Counted from the stretch's first letter, positions 43,794 through 56,772 are shown. The stretch is 64,000 nt of DNA from Spongospora subterranea f. sp. subterranea (GCA_049724395.1 JAUGWO010000156.1:1-64000), one strand, 5' to 3'. Made by a program: numbers and translations. Notes: a model not told the origin generated them from the sequence alone.

Positions 43794-45028
43794 TCACAAT
43801 CCGGCAGCTTCTGAGACGATGTTGACGCCGTCTCTCAGGGCGGCGGCGTAATGAACGACAGCCTTGGCAACTTCCCTGGTCGTTCGAACCCTCTCCCGTT
43901 GGCACAACTCCAGCTCACTGCTCAGTAGCAACAGCTTCTCGGAGGTTTGTGTCTGCAACAGCTCGGCTTCTGCCCGCCGTTGCTTGGTTTCACTGCTGAT
44001 CTCCATGTCCAAATCGCGCCATCGTTGATCGATCCCGAATCGAACAGCGCGAAACTGCTGCAGAACATTGTCCTTATCGTCGCGGATCTGGTTCGTCAGC
44101 TGCTTCTCGCGGTGTTCGCGTACCGTTTGCTCGACCGTGAATCGCTGTTTAAGATGCTCCAGCTCTTGTGTTAACATCGCCGACTTCTCTTCAATCTGCT
44201 TCGGAAACAATTCGCGATCACTTTCGACCTGAAAAATCAAACAATTGTTGAATACAAAAAAATCAGTGTCGACAATGCGAGTATCGATTCTCATTGTCGC
44301 CAATAACTCCATCTGCATAATTTTGTTCAAAGAAGAATGCAAGATACGCAGAGAGTAAAGAATGCAAGTTAAACTCAAGCAAAAACGGAAGCTCGCGACA
44401 GCAAATATTGACACCGAGCAACCGACTTTCAACGTTCCACATCAAGTCGTGACCATCGCTTGTTCATTATTGAATGCAAAACTTTATCCGATTTTGGTCC
44501 CGATTGGGCAGGTATGGAGCTTGAACTCACCTTTGCGTTGACACCGGCGATCTTCTCGTGAATGGCCATAATGTCCCGCTCAATGACCGAGAATTTCTCG
44601 TCAATCGGGGCGCGAAGACTCTCGCACATCGTGGCAATCTTTTCCAAAAACATCTGCCAATGCATATAGCGTCAACGAACCCCCGCCCCTTCACTGACGT
44701 TACGTGGCGCTATGCTATATGTTACCGTTTCCATGGCGCGCAACGTATCATCGCGTCGTTTCGACTCTTTACGGACTGAGGATTTGACAGCGTCGATCTC
44801 AACCATGAGCTTGTGAATACGACGATCGTTGTCATCTTTGCGGACCGCCTTTCTGCTGACCAACGCCGACTCGAACCCATCGAACGACGCCGCCAACGAG
44901 GCGAACTGTGTCTTGAGCTCCGTTTCGAGATTGACTTCATCTACAATGCAACTGAGACTAATGGTCGAGAGCGATACGTGGCGTCAACCGATTTGCGGGA
45001 CTGGACAAGGTGGGTCTGGTTCGCCCAT
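43794..45028 (-). CDS. SF-assemblin / beta-giardin family protein (four exons, 270 aa)
   Basis: This is a striated-fibre-forming coiled-coil protein. In flagellates these make the system I fibres that link basal bodies to microtubule roots. Four exons fit exactly: 45,028-44,989, 44,940-44,726, 44,653-44,531 and 44,228-43,794. They total 813 nt. A short proline-rich head (MGEPDPPCPVPQI) precedes a rod that is heptad-patterned from start to end: LETELKTQFASLAASFDGFE, HKLMVEIDAVKSSVRKESKR, LEKIATMCESLRAPIDEKFS, VERDIMAIHEKIAGVNAK-like, LTQELEHLKQRFTVEQTVRE and ISSETKQRRAEAELLQTQTS. The length of 270 residues is typical of the family, as is a short non-helical head before a segmented rod. The nearby SPEF2-like gene supports a flagellated cell. 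Family membership is judged from heptads and length. Confidence 0.82.
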
Positions 45029-45426
45029 GGCTGTGGCGACGCAACAGCTGGGTGGTGGATCGAGATCGATTATGAGAGTACCTTGATGGTGACAACATTG
45101 ATGGGAACGACCCAACATCGCTGCCATGGAGGCAAATATCAATGGCGCAATGCAATGTTGCGACGCACCCATAATGGACGATGAACGATATTGTCTCAAC
45201 GATGCAAACTACGGCCACATCTACTGCGGCCAGTTCGCTAAGAAACACGCACCGTCACCAACAGATGCTACACGCAGCATGGAATATTCATTGAACATCA
45301 TTGTCAGCACTAAAATCTCAAAGTTCAGCCTCGATTGAATCAACCACAAGGTCCTGATCAATTAGATTAGGTATCGCTACGATGTCCTATAATTTGCCTA
45401 CTGCCTCAATCAGCTGGAGTATGATT

Positions 45427-46242
45427 TTATACATTTGAGTCGTCGGATTGAATATCTGCAGCGTTCTTTGGGTTGATCCTTAATTCAGTAGAGGCCGTAT
45501 GATGATGGCCTGTTGCGGTCAACCTTCTTGGCGGTAATGGTGTCGGGTTGTCACCCCCGAACGTCGATAGATCCCTGATACTTACCATGGGCAGTTCATT
45601 CACCGCCTTCGGCGTCGATGATTCTAGTTCTTTGAACATATTTACTGCCGCAGTTGTCACTGTCACCGTTCGACGTGCATCAGTACCCCGGCGTCGATAC
45701 GCAATAGCCAACAGGTTCGGCGTCCCACAAACAGACACTGTCGATGCGATCAATGCAGCGTCGGGAACGTCGATTGCCACAACGAAAACCAAAGAGGCGA
45801 CAAGATCGACCATGGCGATATACGCAGTCATCGAGAAGGTCAGCGTCACAATGTGCAACATGGCAAAAGACGAGATGGCGATAGTTGCGGCCAGAGGTAA
45901 CGTTACCGAGCATGTGTCAGTGACAATGGCGCCAATCGCCCCAATTTGGGACAGCATCACTAGAAACCGGATTTGGCGCTGATGAGCGTTCTCGGAGATC
46001 TCTAGAACGCCATCGATGTTGGCAGAGAGAGATACGGTGAATATTAGATAGATGGCGCTACGTTGGAAGCAGGAGGGCGGACCATACAATATTAAAAGGA
46101 ATAGGCCGCTCAAGAAAGGACGGACATGACGCCATTTGGGGTGACGCCATAGCTGTAGATACAGGGACAAGGAGATCAGGAACAGGATCGTCCCGATAGA
46201 TATGGCCGCCAATCGACGGTTGTCAACGGCCAGCGGAGTCAT
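45427..46242 (-). CDS. Multi-pass membrane protein, single exon, 271 aa
   Basis: One uninterrupted frame starts at ATG 46,242 (MTPLAVDNRRLAAISIG). The first 190 residues hold about six hydrophobic segments, for example AISIGTILFLISLSLYLQLW, LFLLILYGPPSCF, FLVMLSQIGAIGAIV, AIAISSFAMLHIVTLTF and MVDLVASLVFVVAIDV. The last 80 residues are polar, with PPRRLTATGHHHT and an acidic end (QSDDSNV), and are probably cytoplasmic. No signature of a known transporter or receptor family is evident to me. It is divergent from the TMEM135-like gene and tandem with the SF-assemblin gene on the minus strand. Confidence 0.6.
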   Translation of the reverse strand: MTPLAVDNRRLAAISIGTILFLISLSLYLQLWRHPKWRHVRPFLSGLFLLILYGPPSCFQRSAIYLIFTVSLSANIDGVLEISENAHQRQIRFLVMLSQIGAIGAIVTDTCSVTLPLAATIAISSFAMLHIVTLTFSMTAYIAMVDLVASLVFVVAIDVPDAALIASTVSVCGTPNLLAIAYRRRGTDARRTVTVTTAAVNMFKELESSTPKAVNELPMVSIRDLSTFGGDNPTPLPPRRLTATGHHHTASTELRINPKNAADIQSDDSNV

Positions 46243-47234
46243 ATTGACAGATGACAGTTAAATTAACGACAAATACTGATTATACCCAGATGTATGCATT
46301 ATTGTGACAAAATGTGATCCGCTGATGGAGCTCGGGACGACACGCGCCAATTGATATGTCTTTCGCTTGAGCATGCAATGTGCTGCCGGAAAATAATTCC
46401 GATTACTATTGAGAACGTTTATGGAGAATTTCACATGTGTCTTGTTTTCGAATTGCCACACATGTGTCTAAAAGAAACACGATTCCCAATAGTGATCATC
46501 TCGGCTTCCTCACGAGCCGCCGTACCATTTCATTAACAAATGGCCCCAATTTTATGAACTACTTTCAACGATTGAGGATCAGCGGAACTGTAAATAAATC
46601 TCTCGTTTTACCGCCGTGAAGGAGTTTTTCGTGTCATACCGATGTCCCTTCATGCAATAAACTCAGCATCTCCCAATTTCAAGGAGGCTACAATCGGCAC
46701 TGTACGTCTTAGTGTTCGGCTTCTGCTTAACGATATCCACAATGACTGCATTTACTAAGTCGCATCACAATGGACTGCAATTGAAAACAGATGGAGGCTA
46801 TTGGACTCTGCCTTGATTTTACTCCCGCGGTATCAGGACGTTGCAGGGGTGCAGTTGAGGGATGGGCCAGTTGGGATCATGGTGCATGTCGCCCCCTGTA
46901 AACTGATCCCAAGGACCCTGACGCGAGAGCGAACGGCACGGAGTCGCTGTCCTGCGTCGTATGTATTCCCTGGTTTGCTCGCTATCCAGCAGCCGCTCTC
47001 CTGTCAGCAACGCCAGGAACGACCACGTGGTGTCGTGGCGCTCATTGCACTTGTTGTGGCTGTTTGGACTGCGGCCCAGCAACGATACTGAACCGTCCTG
47101 GACTGGCGGACCGTACACAAAAATCACTCTTGAGTCGACGCGACCGTGTGTTTATGTTCCATGCTCTACTGTAGTTGATTATACGGTCAATCGCTAAATT
47201 CATTAGAGTTTATGGATCGCTATCGCGAACCATC
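46243..47234. other. Intergenic region with a GC-rich frame at 46,819-47,127 (-)
   Basis: The first 550 bp are AT-rich. The GC-rich block 46,800-47,130 contains a 102-codon minus frame (starting in VYGPPVQDGSVSLLGRSPNS) with no recognised domain. It also has several self-complementary stretches such as CCACGTGG, so a structured RNA or the upstream exon of an unseen gene are alternatives. I cannot decide between them. Confidence 0.3.
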
Positions 47235-49341
47235 ATGGAGCTTAATGTCTTGACCAGATGGGAGTCGCTGTCGTCCAATTTGTCCTCAGCTACCGTGCGA
47301 CATCGAGTTGATAAAGATTTATGTTTGCCCCACGAACTGTATCCGAAGCGTGTTGAGTATCCGTAAGTCGTTCATTCTACGTTGTCAGACTCAGTTTCTA
47401 CGTTGTCGAATTCGGTTTTGGCTAACAGAATCGCACTCTATAGGTCTTCCAGTTCAATGATCGATCTGTTTCTTGGCGAAGATAACGACCAAATGTTGGA
47501 TGAATCAACTCCAACTCAAAACCGGGCATTTTTGCTTCTCGTACAAACCGCGGTCAAAAGATTTGGGGAAAGATTCGCTATCGGGGCGTTACGTAATCAA
47601 AACTAATGCAGCAGCGAATTCCTTTTTTTTTTAGTCAATGTAGTTCAGACTTTTTTCATGGCGTCTAAGCTAATTCTCAAAAAGCGGGCCCGAGTGTTAA
47701 CTACCACTCCGCTGTCAGTTTATTGTGCCATTAAGCGATGAAGTTATTAAGTCTTTTACAGAAGCTCTCTAGGATTAAACCATATTGCCCGTGTTGGTTG
47801 GTTTTCCGGGTGTTTCTTAACGGTGCTAGGGGCCGGTATGCAGTTAGTGAAGTTGCAACTGGATAAACCTCCCACCAGCCGTTCTAATGGTATGATGTCC
47901 GAAGGAACCTTGCAAAATAAGAAGTTTGCATCCCTGTGGTAAAAAAGATATTCCGCTAAACGCCTATTTCTGATATTGGTTTCAGTACCTGGATTACTGG
48001 TGCTGCGGCGGGAATGTCCATATTACTTCTTCCGAGATCATACAGAGCACCGATATCTCTCTTTTTTAGCATTCGAGCTTTGGGTAGCCCGTATTTTTGC
48101 CTTGTGGTTTGTTTTCATGGTGTTGTGCTGAACAGAGGTTTCTTGTCGGCTCCTTTGTGAGAGAAAGTTGCTGCCTTGTATCCCACATTCCGATATTTTG
48201 TTGATGTCGCTGTCGTCTGGGCAAGTTCTGCATTCATGGCTTTTCGATTGTGATTCGCTTGACTCCGGTTACCGTCGGTTCCTTGATTATCAAGGTCGGG
48301 TTGTTGATATGCCTGCATCTAAGTCCTGACGCCATGGTCAAGGTGGTAAATCTCGTATTGCTGTCGATGCATACAGTTATTCAATGCAAAAAACTCCAAT
48401 TCCTGACAACATCATCACTGCGCTCAACAAATCTCGACAAGCAATGATTCCATCTCCATCCCTATATTCACAGAACCTCAGCGGGTGCAATATCATTCAT
48501 CCGGAAGTCTCTTCGTGCCTTCTGGCCAGTTGGTATCAAACGATTTTATTTACTGGTTGGGAACCTGAATTTTGTCGAAAGGGAGTTCTTTGTGTCGTCT
48601 TTTAGACGAACTATACCAGTATATGTACCAGTTTATTTTTTACCACTTATTTTGTTTAAAAATCAGGTATTTTCGATAAAATATCTACTGTTCATAAATT
48701 TAATTTTAGTGTTTAGGAAGTTCGTAACTCACCGTTAGCATCTACGCTCCACACCGTCGGGAGCGTAATTAGGTCCTCAACGTTTTTGGCTGCATTCTGT
48801 TCTTTGTCATGGCTTGTCTCGTGCGCACAACGGTAAGTAAGTTCATTGGAGACTGCTCTTGATTAAAAGTCTGACATCACATGAAGTCAAACAGGTTTTT
48901 CATCTTTTTCGGGTTATATAGCTGGGATCGTTGCTGGCTCGGCTTTAGGAATTGGTAAAACTCTATGTTATAATCATTACGGGTCTTCATATTCAGCTGC
49001 CACTTCTAGAACAAAAGCACAGACGCATAGAGATTGCATTAGCTGTATTTTCTCAAGCATTGCAATCGATTTATAAGGTGACATCTTAGTTGTGGTGGTG
49101 AACAATGACTGAAGCCTGGGTGAAACAGGTCGTCTCTCGCTGGCTAGTCGCGAATGGTAGCAACTATAGGATTCCTGATCTTAGCATTATCTCATTTGTT
49201 ATTTCGTCTGCGATAATCTGTCACACATTTATCTGGAACCCCAAAGCTCTTCGACGCGGATATTACTCTCTCCTTAAATGGACCTTCGGATCTGGAGTAT
49301 CGGAAATCGCTCCTTGCCTCTCCGAAATCGATAACAGTTGA
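47235..49341 (+). CDS. TMEM135: TMEM135-like multi-pass membrane protein (multi-exon)
   Basis: TMEM135 homologues are peroxisome/mitochondrion-associated membrane proteins with two Tim17-like halves. The start is ATG 47,235 (MELNVLTRWESLSSNLSSAT). Exons 47,235-47,362, 47,444-47,592 (RFGERFAIGAL) and 47,635 onward (LNVVQTFFMASKLILKKRAR) join in phase across introns of 81 and 42 nt. A 48-nt intron then leads to GLNHIARVGWFSGCFLTVLG. Next come TWITGAAAGMSILLLPRSYR (about 47,990), VIRSSTFLAAFCSLSWLVSC (about 48,765), YIAGIVAGSALGIGK (about 48,915) and the last exon 49,105-49,341 with SIISFVISSAIICHTFIWNP and LRRGYYSLLKWTFG. The order and spacing match human TMEM135: NxTFLAxF, GxxAGxS, then the LRxxYYxLLxxTxG end. 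Exons between 48,060 and 48,700 are not resolved. Confidence 0.75.
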
Positions 49342-49417
49342 TAAAGATCAAAGTCAACCTTGCTCATATTGCCGATATGTACATGGAATCGCCCTGCTGC
49401 ATGATGCTCATTGATAA

Positions 49418-49840
49418 TCAGTCGGACTGGTTACGTTGATGATATTGGCGCTTTGACATATTTGAGAATGGATTGGTGTGTGCCATGAGAGTGCCTTCGT
49501 TGAAAGCTTGAGCGATTTCCAGAAAGAATTGAACCGTACTCATGACGCAATTTAAACTTAAATTCCTGTCGTGTGCTAACAGTTTGTCAAAGACCGATTT
49601 TTGTTGTTCGATCAAGATTTTTTCAATTATCTTGCGTTTTTCATGAAAATATTTCCAAGTATTGCCGGGTGTGAAATCCAGTTTGCTCGTTGCATCAGCG
49701 ACCAAAATTTTGCTGCCGCTTTGATGTTGACTGCGAGTATACGTTGTAGATCGGAGCGGTGACTTCCTCGTCACAGGAACCAATCTAGTGCATATGGTCA
49801 ACGATCTTTGAAAACTCAGGGTAAAATGATCATCGTTCAA
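49418..49840 (-). CDS. Hypothetical minus-strand frame
   Basis: A 140-codon frame starts at ATG 49,840 and includes ATSKLDFTPGNTWKYFHEKR and KIIEKILIEQQKSVFDKLLA, a protein-like amphipathic helix. The 3' end is ordinary. It overlaps the first 15 bases of the carboxypeptidase on the other strand, which is possible for divergent genes but reduces confidence. The real start may be downstream. I do not recognise a family. Confidence 0.4.
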   Translation of the reverse strand: MNDDHFTLSFQRSLTICTRLVPVTRKSPLRSTTYTRSQHQSGSKILVADATSKLDFTPGNTWKYFHEKRKIIEKILIEQQKSVFDKLLAHDRNLSLNCVMSTVQFFLEIAQAFNEGTLMAHTNPFSNMSKRQYHQRNQSD

Positions 49841-50976
49841 CTGGTACTGATGTTCCTACACGTGTCCACAGCTGCATTGCCGCCATTTTACCATTCAACT
49901 GGGGCAATACACGATGCCCTCGTGCAAATGGCCAACGGGAGTTCACATGCCCGGATGGTATTTTTCGAACACTACACTACAACGAGTCAAACTTGATCAG
50001 GGTTAATAACTGAGCTACAGGAGACACACTATTTCGCCCAGAGTAATGGTGAGATTGATTACGTCGACTCCTTCAAGCTATCGCAATCTGCGACAGATCC
50101 TGTGCCTTCATCTAAGTTGAGGGTTTTACTCGTGTTTGGTGAACATGGTCGGGAGTTGATCACGTCGGAAATTGCCCTTCATCTAATCAGTATGAATCCG
50201 GCTCAGGCTTGTCATTAAGGTGTTCTAACGTCTTGAATAGCGACCTTGCTATCTCAAAACGATTCAGATATTCTCAGCATTGCAGACATCACTGTGGTTC
50301 CAGTGCTAAGTACTTGGTCAAGGAACAATGCCCTATTGCACGACCCATGCATTAGAAAAAACAGCAACGGAGTCGATTTGAACCGGAATTGGGATTTCAA
50401 GTGGATGACAAACAGTTCCGTCAGATATCAATGACACTCTGGATTGGTTTACCAACGCAATGGTTTAGGCAATCCAGATGACGAGACATATTCCGGAAAC
50501 TTCCCTTTTTCAGAAGAGGAATCCAATTTTTTGTTGAAATCTGCCAAGGCGTTTCGGCCACATCTGTACATCAACGTGCACAGCGGTATCAAAGAGATTT
50601 ACTACGGTTGGGACTACAAAATGGAATCAGTTTCTAAATCGGCGTTATCCATAGCTGTATCTGAGCATCTGGTGGGCATTCACTCGACAACTGTCAGACG
50701 GTTGCTGATGTTCGTTAGGAGTCAATTTGTCAATGTCGATCAGGGGGAGGTGGTATTCTTGGAGGATATCTCGCATTTGGAACGAGCATGGATTATATAT
50801 ATGCAGTTCTTGGAGCGCAAGCGTCGCTAACGTTCGAAGTATTTGGAAAGGACGGGTTTGATTGCTTCGAAATGTTTAATCCTACTACAGAAGAGGAATA
50901 TTACGACACTCTTGAGAACTGGAGTGTGATCATTATGGAAGCAATCCGATTTACAGCATCACAGTCAGACGAATAA
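49826..50976 (+). CDS. Secreted M14 metallocarboxypeptidase (multi-exon)
   Basis: This zinc carboxypeptidase removes C-terminal residues from peptides. It starts with a signal peptide (MIIVQLVLMFLHVSTAALPP), so secretion or a vacuolar route is expected. Motifs appear in family order: the zinc pair in VFGEHGRELITSEIALHL (HxxE), the substrate-binding region NGVDLNRNWDFKW, SGNFPFSEEES, the third zinc ligand in LYINVHSGIKEIYYGWDYK, and the catalytic Glu in SLTFEVFGK. The closing DCFEMFNPTTEEEYYDTLEN resembles the plant/protist M14 subgroup, whose members end CFxMFNP. At least five short introns are needed, for example around 49,950-50,020, 50,205-50,245, 50,320, 50,430 and 50,810. The exact joins are approximate. 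The stop is at 50,976. It is convergent with the helicase gene. Confidence 0.85.
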
Positions 50977-51058
50977 TAGATTCATTAATAAATATACACT
51001 GGTAAGTATAATCACACTGATATAGATATACCCAACTTGGGCGACATTGCAAACAACT

Positions 51059-54000
51059 TTACATCGTTTCATGCTTTTGGCGACGCCTTGGACCACGAGC
51101 CAGGGATTCATTCTTCCTCTTCTTTTCCGTTATCGTTAGATTCGGATCGAACAACCTCTGGCGACATCGACTATTCAATATTTGCTGAGCAGAAAAAATA
51201 TACCTTACATGTCCCTGGTCAGCGTTGACAACCAGCCGCCTAGAACGTGCATCTTCAACAAGATCCGCCCAGACAGACTTTGAAGAAGATAAACTCCGAG
51301 AGCATCCAACGATCAAACATGATCTGTTTAATGAAGTACTGAATAAGTAAAAAATGAGAAAATTTAAAGCGAGTAAGGTACTCTTTGGCTCGAGTGATAG
51401 AAACGACAAGGCGGCGAGGATCTGCAACAAAACCTTGAAGCAACATTAATGAATCGGAAGTTGGTGTGGAACAGTGTAAAATTACCCAATCCTCTGTCAC
51501 CAGAGTGCGCATTTGAAGCACGCACTGCTGATATAATGATGATATCGCGCTCTTGCCCTTGGAAACTGTCAACGGTCCTGACATCCGGCAGGTTGATACG
51601 CAAAGTTGCCGCCTATGAAGAAAAATCAGCTCATTTCTTGGTCAAGATTTGAATTTACTTGGCGAAGAATTTCTCGAACTTGGGCCTGATATGGAGTGAT
51701 AATACCGACGGACGGAGGTTTGCAACCAGATTGAGACACAACATCGTTAATATGGCGAAAAAGCATAGCAACAAAAATCGCTTCTGTTGGATTAGCCTTT
51801 GATCGATCGACCTGAATGTCTTCGCTAGGAACATCGAAAAACAGATAAGGTTGAATAAGGCGGTCAGAATAAAACGAAGGAGGGGCGCGAAGTGATGCGC
51901 TGCGAAGCTTGCCATCGTAAAACCTGGCGGAAGGGAATGCGCAAATTCTGTAGACACGATTTTGATATCAGTACAGTCAACAACTGAGAGCATGATACAT
52001 ACTCTGGATGCATTCTATATTGGTCGGTCAACATGATTGGCTTCATGACCGTCTCCAAACGCTCAAACAAAGATCTGCTGAGCCCGTTCTTCTCGGCGGC
52101 TTGTGATATCACTGCGAAATTGTCAAACAATTTTCCATCGAAACAAGATATTAGCACCTGTTGCAGGAAGTTGACGAGGATCACCAACAAGAATAAGCTT
52201 GCGACACGAATATTGTAGGGGAATGAGACTTTCAACCTCTTGAGCTTGTGCCGCTTCATCGATTATTACTGTGTGGAAACCATGTGGCGCATTTGAAACA
52301 ATGCTAGAACCACTCCCAGATAAAGTCGAAACCAGAACACTGGCGTCTGCGACTAACTTCGCCCTAATTTCCTGAATTATAAAACTAATCAGCTCAGTTC
52401 AACACAGAAACTAAAACAACAAACTTGCGAAGATTGCCGTTGATTTCCGGAAGTCGATGGGTTGCCATGATTTGTTTGCGATCCAATTCTAAGTTGGGAC
52501 AACTGAGTCGCGGCTGCAAGCTTGTCTAGAGCAACAGATTCTGCACGAGACCCTACTGTAACATTTCCACCAATTCGAATAAGAGGATATTCGATTCCAG
52601 GTGAAATACTCTATGACGTATTCACACTTGAGAAAAATAAGAGCCACAACGTAGACGCTGCGCAAAAGTACCTGGATATTTGCATCAATTAGGCGAGACG
52701 TCAATTCATCTGCTGCTGCATTGGACGGGGTGCAAACTAATATGTGAACACCACGAGCTTTTCTCCATCCAGGGACTCCACGTGACAGAGAGGCTCTGCT
52801 TTGTTCTGCCAGCAGTGTTTTTATCAATGCCACTATAACCGTAGTTTTCCCTGTACCAGGAGGGCCTTCCACCGCGAGTTTAGATTCAGAATGAACATTA
52901 AAATGAAATGTACCTTGAAGAAGAATGATTGGACAAGAGGAAGTAAGAGTTTGTTCAATAGCAGATGTTTGACAACTATTCAGGCAAACAGCATGCTCAA
53001 GGGTTGTTGAAGTCGATGTTGACCGTTCAGAATACAAGTCAGCGCCCATAACAATTTGGGAAGATAAGCGAAGGCGCTGGACGGTTTCCAACGCCCGTGT
53101 GTTGCGGATGTACGTAGTCATTGAGCAAACACGCACATAGCACCATTTCGGTTTGTCTTGATCCTCCTTCCATGGGGGCATGACTCGGATTAAAAGACGG
53201 CTGCCGTTTGATGACCCGTCCACAAGCCCAAATTTTGCTGACTCAGGAACAAGACCAGATGTAGTTCTGGTTTGAAAAGGCCATAGAGCGACAAGATCAT
53301 TCTCAACAACACGAGCCTGCTCAGACACCTCAACAGGCGAAAACAGCAACAAAATCCCAGGAAGAGCTGCAGTCGCTGTTTGATCTCGTCCGACCGCAGA
53401 GATGGTAGCAGGCTCTGAAACTCGCAACTGACTCAGATCGGCATGGATGCTAGCACGAGCTTCTTCAAGCAACAGCGGACCGAAATAGCGACGATAGGCA
53501 ATGAGATCAGGAAACTTTTGATATCGTTTTGTGGAAAATTGAGCGGAGATTTGGTCACGAAGAAAGGGACCTACAACTTCACGAGTAGACCAATTGAGAA
53601 CTTGTTCAATGAAATGAGATACGCCCCTCAGTGGAAGGTTCGCGATTTCCTGAGCAGTTTTAGCTGAAATTTCAGAATCCTTATTAGGATGAGGACCTAT
53701 CGCGGCACGGCGACGAAGCAGCGCCTTTTTTGCTGTTGTTAACGGCTTAATCACGATGTTCTTTATCATTGCTTGTTGGGATCCTGAAACGTCAACATAG
53801 TCTCGAAGAGATTCCAATCCCGCTCGATATGATGCGATTTTGTCCGAAGAAGAAGCAACTGCCTTAGATTCAAGCCAATAACTTTGCATTGTCTGCGGTT
53901 TTTGACATGAAGGTACATTCACAATTCCGTTAAGCTTTACCACTTTCGAGGCTGGGGCAATCTGAGAACGGGAACTCTTAGGCACAACCTTGATTGAAGA

Positions 54001-56772
54001 AGATATTGTTGGGTTTTGCGATTTCAAACTGGTCGCTGGGTAAAATTTTTGGGAAGCTGCAAGCATAACCGATGGCTTCTTAGGTGGATCCGCTAGGGCA
54101 TCATCATTAAGTTGAGCCGCAGAAATTGATGGAATGTGAGTTGACACCATAGGGAGAGTGAATGAAACGATATGAGCACTATCGTCGACATTCAGGCGGT
54201 CACCAAGTATATCCGGTAAAATCTGTGAAAGATAATTTAGATGAGATGTATCCGACAATCCATGTTCATAAAGCCAAATAGCATCGTTTGATAAATTTTT
54301 AAGAGTGTCACGGAAAGTGGATTTTTCTTCGGGGCATGATCGAAGATATCGGCGAACGAACTGAAACCATCGACGACGAGTTGACACAGGAATACGCTCA
54401 CGCATGGACAGCCAATTTTTCAGAATATCCGAAAAGGGCAACCTTGGATCAGCAAGTGATCCTAGAAGAATGGAGGCAAGGTCAAAAACAGCAGAAAACG
54501 TGCGATCAAATTGCTGCATTGTGTAAAATACATGACCCGACGCGATGATGCTAACCATAGAATCCCATAATCGAGCGAGGGGCACTTTTTCCAATTGATC
54601 CGAAACGGTGATTTCACCGTGTTTACAGACAAGAAGTTTTTGCAACCAAAACGACATTCCAAAAAGATATTGAAATGACAACCTGCGCACATTATCGTTG
54701 AAGTTGGAAGCAATATTGAGCAAGTTTGCGAAGCTTTTCCGAACAGCCGGCTTAGTACAGTGTTCAACGCAAGTATTGGACATCTTGGTGAAAGCCGGGC
54801 AATCTAACCTTAAAAGAGCCGATAAACAATCGGAAATGGTGATTGCATTGTCGTCGAGGCAATGCATTGATTTAACAAGATGACGAATTACAGCACTGAT
54901 ATGAATGGACGTTTCAGGATACGCGACTAAGCAAAATACAAGCTTGTTAATCACGTCTATTCGATCAGCAAAAATTGCAAGAGTAGCATTAAGATCAGTA
55001 GACAGCGATTGCAGATAGGTTTGCATGGCTGTTCTTATGGACATATACACAAGTATGTGTTGGTCAACACCGTGCGAAGTCAGATACAAAACAGAGGGAT
55101 GAACCGAGGTGGCAGAACAAAGAATGTCTAAAAGAAGCGAGTGCAGTGCAGAGGGAATGTTGGATATAGGGACTGATGTGATTTCTGACCAGATAGCATT
55201 GGAGATCAACAAATTTTTACAGCGATTATCGGCTGAAAACCCCATAGCTTCGGGTTGTGTAGCAAAATTAGCTAGAACTTCAAAATCATGATTAAGAACA
55301 TCAAGTATGATACCGCAGGCTTCTTCTGCGACGGGAATTCTTACAAAATCAGGGCACCCTCTAAGAAAGTTCACGAAATCCGAGCAGTCAAAGGACACTC
55401 CAATGGAGACAATTCCGTCGGCAGCAATGTCGCAGCAAGACACGGCTGTATAGTGCAGATTTGATTCAAACAACGATTTGATGATGCTGAAGATAGCTCG
55501 CCAGCAACATACTTTTGATTCGTATGTAACGTCAGGATCTTGAGGAAGCAGAGTTGATGAGTGAGTTTTCAAAAAATGAACAGCAGTTGAACAAAACTTA
55601 TGATGTTCATCAGCTGGCAATGACAGCACAAATTTTGGTATGGTAGCAATGGTCAAAGAGCTGATGTATGATCTCATACTCAACATCGTGCGGCTGCTAC
55701 TTCCGTATATAATGGCATGTTGAAACGCATCTGCCATGACAGAAGGGGATATTATACTATCGGAAACCCAGAGCAACTCTCCAGCATGTTGGCATAGACA
55801 AGAAAAACACGACAAAATAGCGGAGTACAGATCTTTGGGAATATCCTCAGAAAATGGAACATGCGTACCATCTGGCGCGACGTTGATCAAGCCAGAATGC
55901 GAAAACAATTTTAGCAGAAATACTGGTGACCCACATAAAAGAAGGCTGGACACATTCGGCCACAGAGAATCAGGAACAATAGAGAGCAGTATTACATATT
56001 CCACTCCAAAATGAAGACTTGTTATAGAGAAACCCTCGAAATTCGCAGTCTTCGTGGGCAAAAGCGTTTTTAACTAAAATGTTGCGGCATTCATGCAATG
56101 CAGAAATGAAAGCACCATCGGAAGAATCGATGCGAGAAGCGTTTCCTCTACATAGACTTTGAGCCCATGAACGAATCACTGGGTCAGGATGCACGCAAAA
56201 CAAGTAAACTCCTGCCAAGAGCGATCCTTCGTTCGACCGGACAGTGGAGTTCAGAGAAGGTGAATGCAAATTTTTCGTCATATAGCATACAATGGCGGCA
56301 TTTAGGTCAGGATGTCGGCTTAACTGTGGACGGCGTAAAAATTCATACAATGCGTTCTGAAGGACTGAATTTTTTAACCGAACTGAATCTGCTTCTATCA
56401 TATGCGACTCGAGCACGTCAATTGAGTAAATTTCGAATCGCTCATGCAAACCGCGCAAATAAGCTAAATACGAATGAAAATTGATGAAGCAACAAGCAAC
56501 CACATGTAGTCACCATTAACACTATCGGACCATCTAGTGATACAATCGCGGCAATTGATTCGGGACAGAATCCTCTGCAAGCAGACCCAAAATTCAGTTT
56601 CAGGAAACTCGAGAAGCCCGCAGAGAAATTTGGCTGTGCCCGGGTAAAGACACCATATATGTTCCTGATCGCCAAACAGCTGGATCAGCCTCCTGTACAT
56701 ACTCCACCTATCATCTGATGTACAAGCGGGGTCTGATATTATCCTTTCAGCGTCAATAGCAGCATCTTCCAT
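51059..56772 (-). CDS. SEN1: SEN1/senataxin-like RNA/DNA helicase (multi-exon)
   Basis: This superfamily 1B helicase resolves RNA-DNA hybrids and helps terminate Pol II transcription in the nucleus. Exon 1 (56,772-56,514, MEDAAIDAERIISDP) joins exon 2 (56,463-55,996) across a 50-nt intron. Exon 2 joins exon 3 (55,922 to about 52,670) across a 73-nt intron. The long N-terminal half is helical, as in Sen1. Helicase motifs run in order: Q-like QTSAIEQTLTSSCPIILLQG, Walker A EGPPGTGKTTVIVALI, Ia ILVCTPSNAAADEL, Walker B VIIDEAAQAQEVESLIPLQ, III LVGDPRQLPAT then SRSLFERL, MLTDQYRMHPE, V-like TVDSFQGQERDIIIISAVRA, and VI DPRRLVVSITRAKEYL. The end (SSKSVWADLVEDARSRRLVV) matches the family. About six short introns lie in the 3' third. 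Confidence 0.92.

Noticed and set aside
44813-45338. Plus-strand frames, including a cysteine-rich one at 45,126-45,338
   Set aside because: They overlap or abut the SF-assemblin 5' exons, and the cysteine spacing matches no zinc-finger family I know. Too weak to report.
46819-47127. Structured non-coding RNA or 102-aa protein
   Set aside because: No match to any RNA I know and no domain in the frame. Kept only as an unassigned intergenic note.
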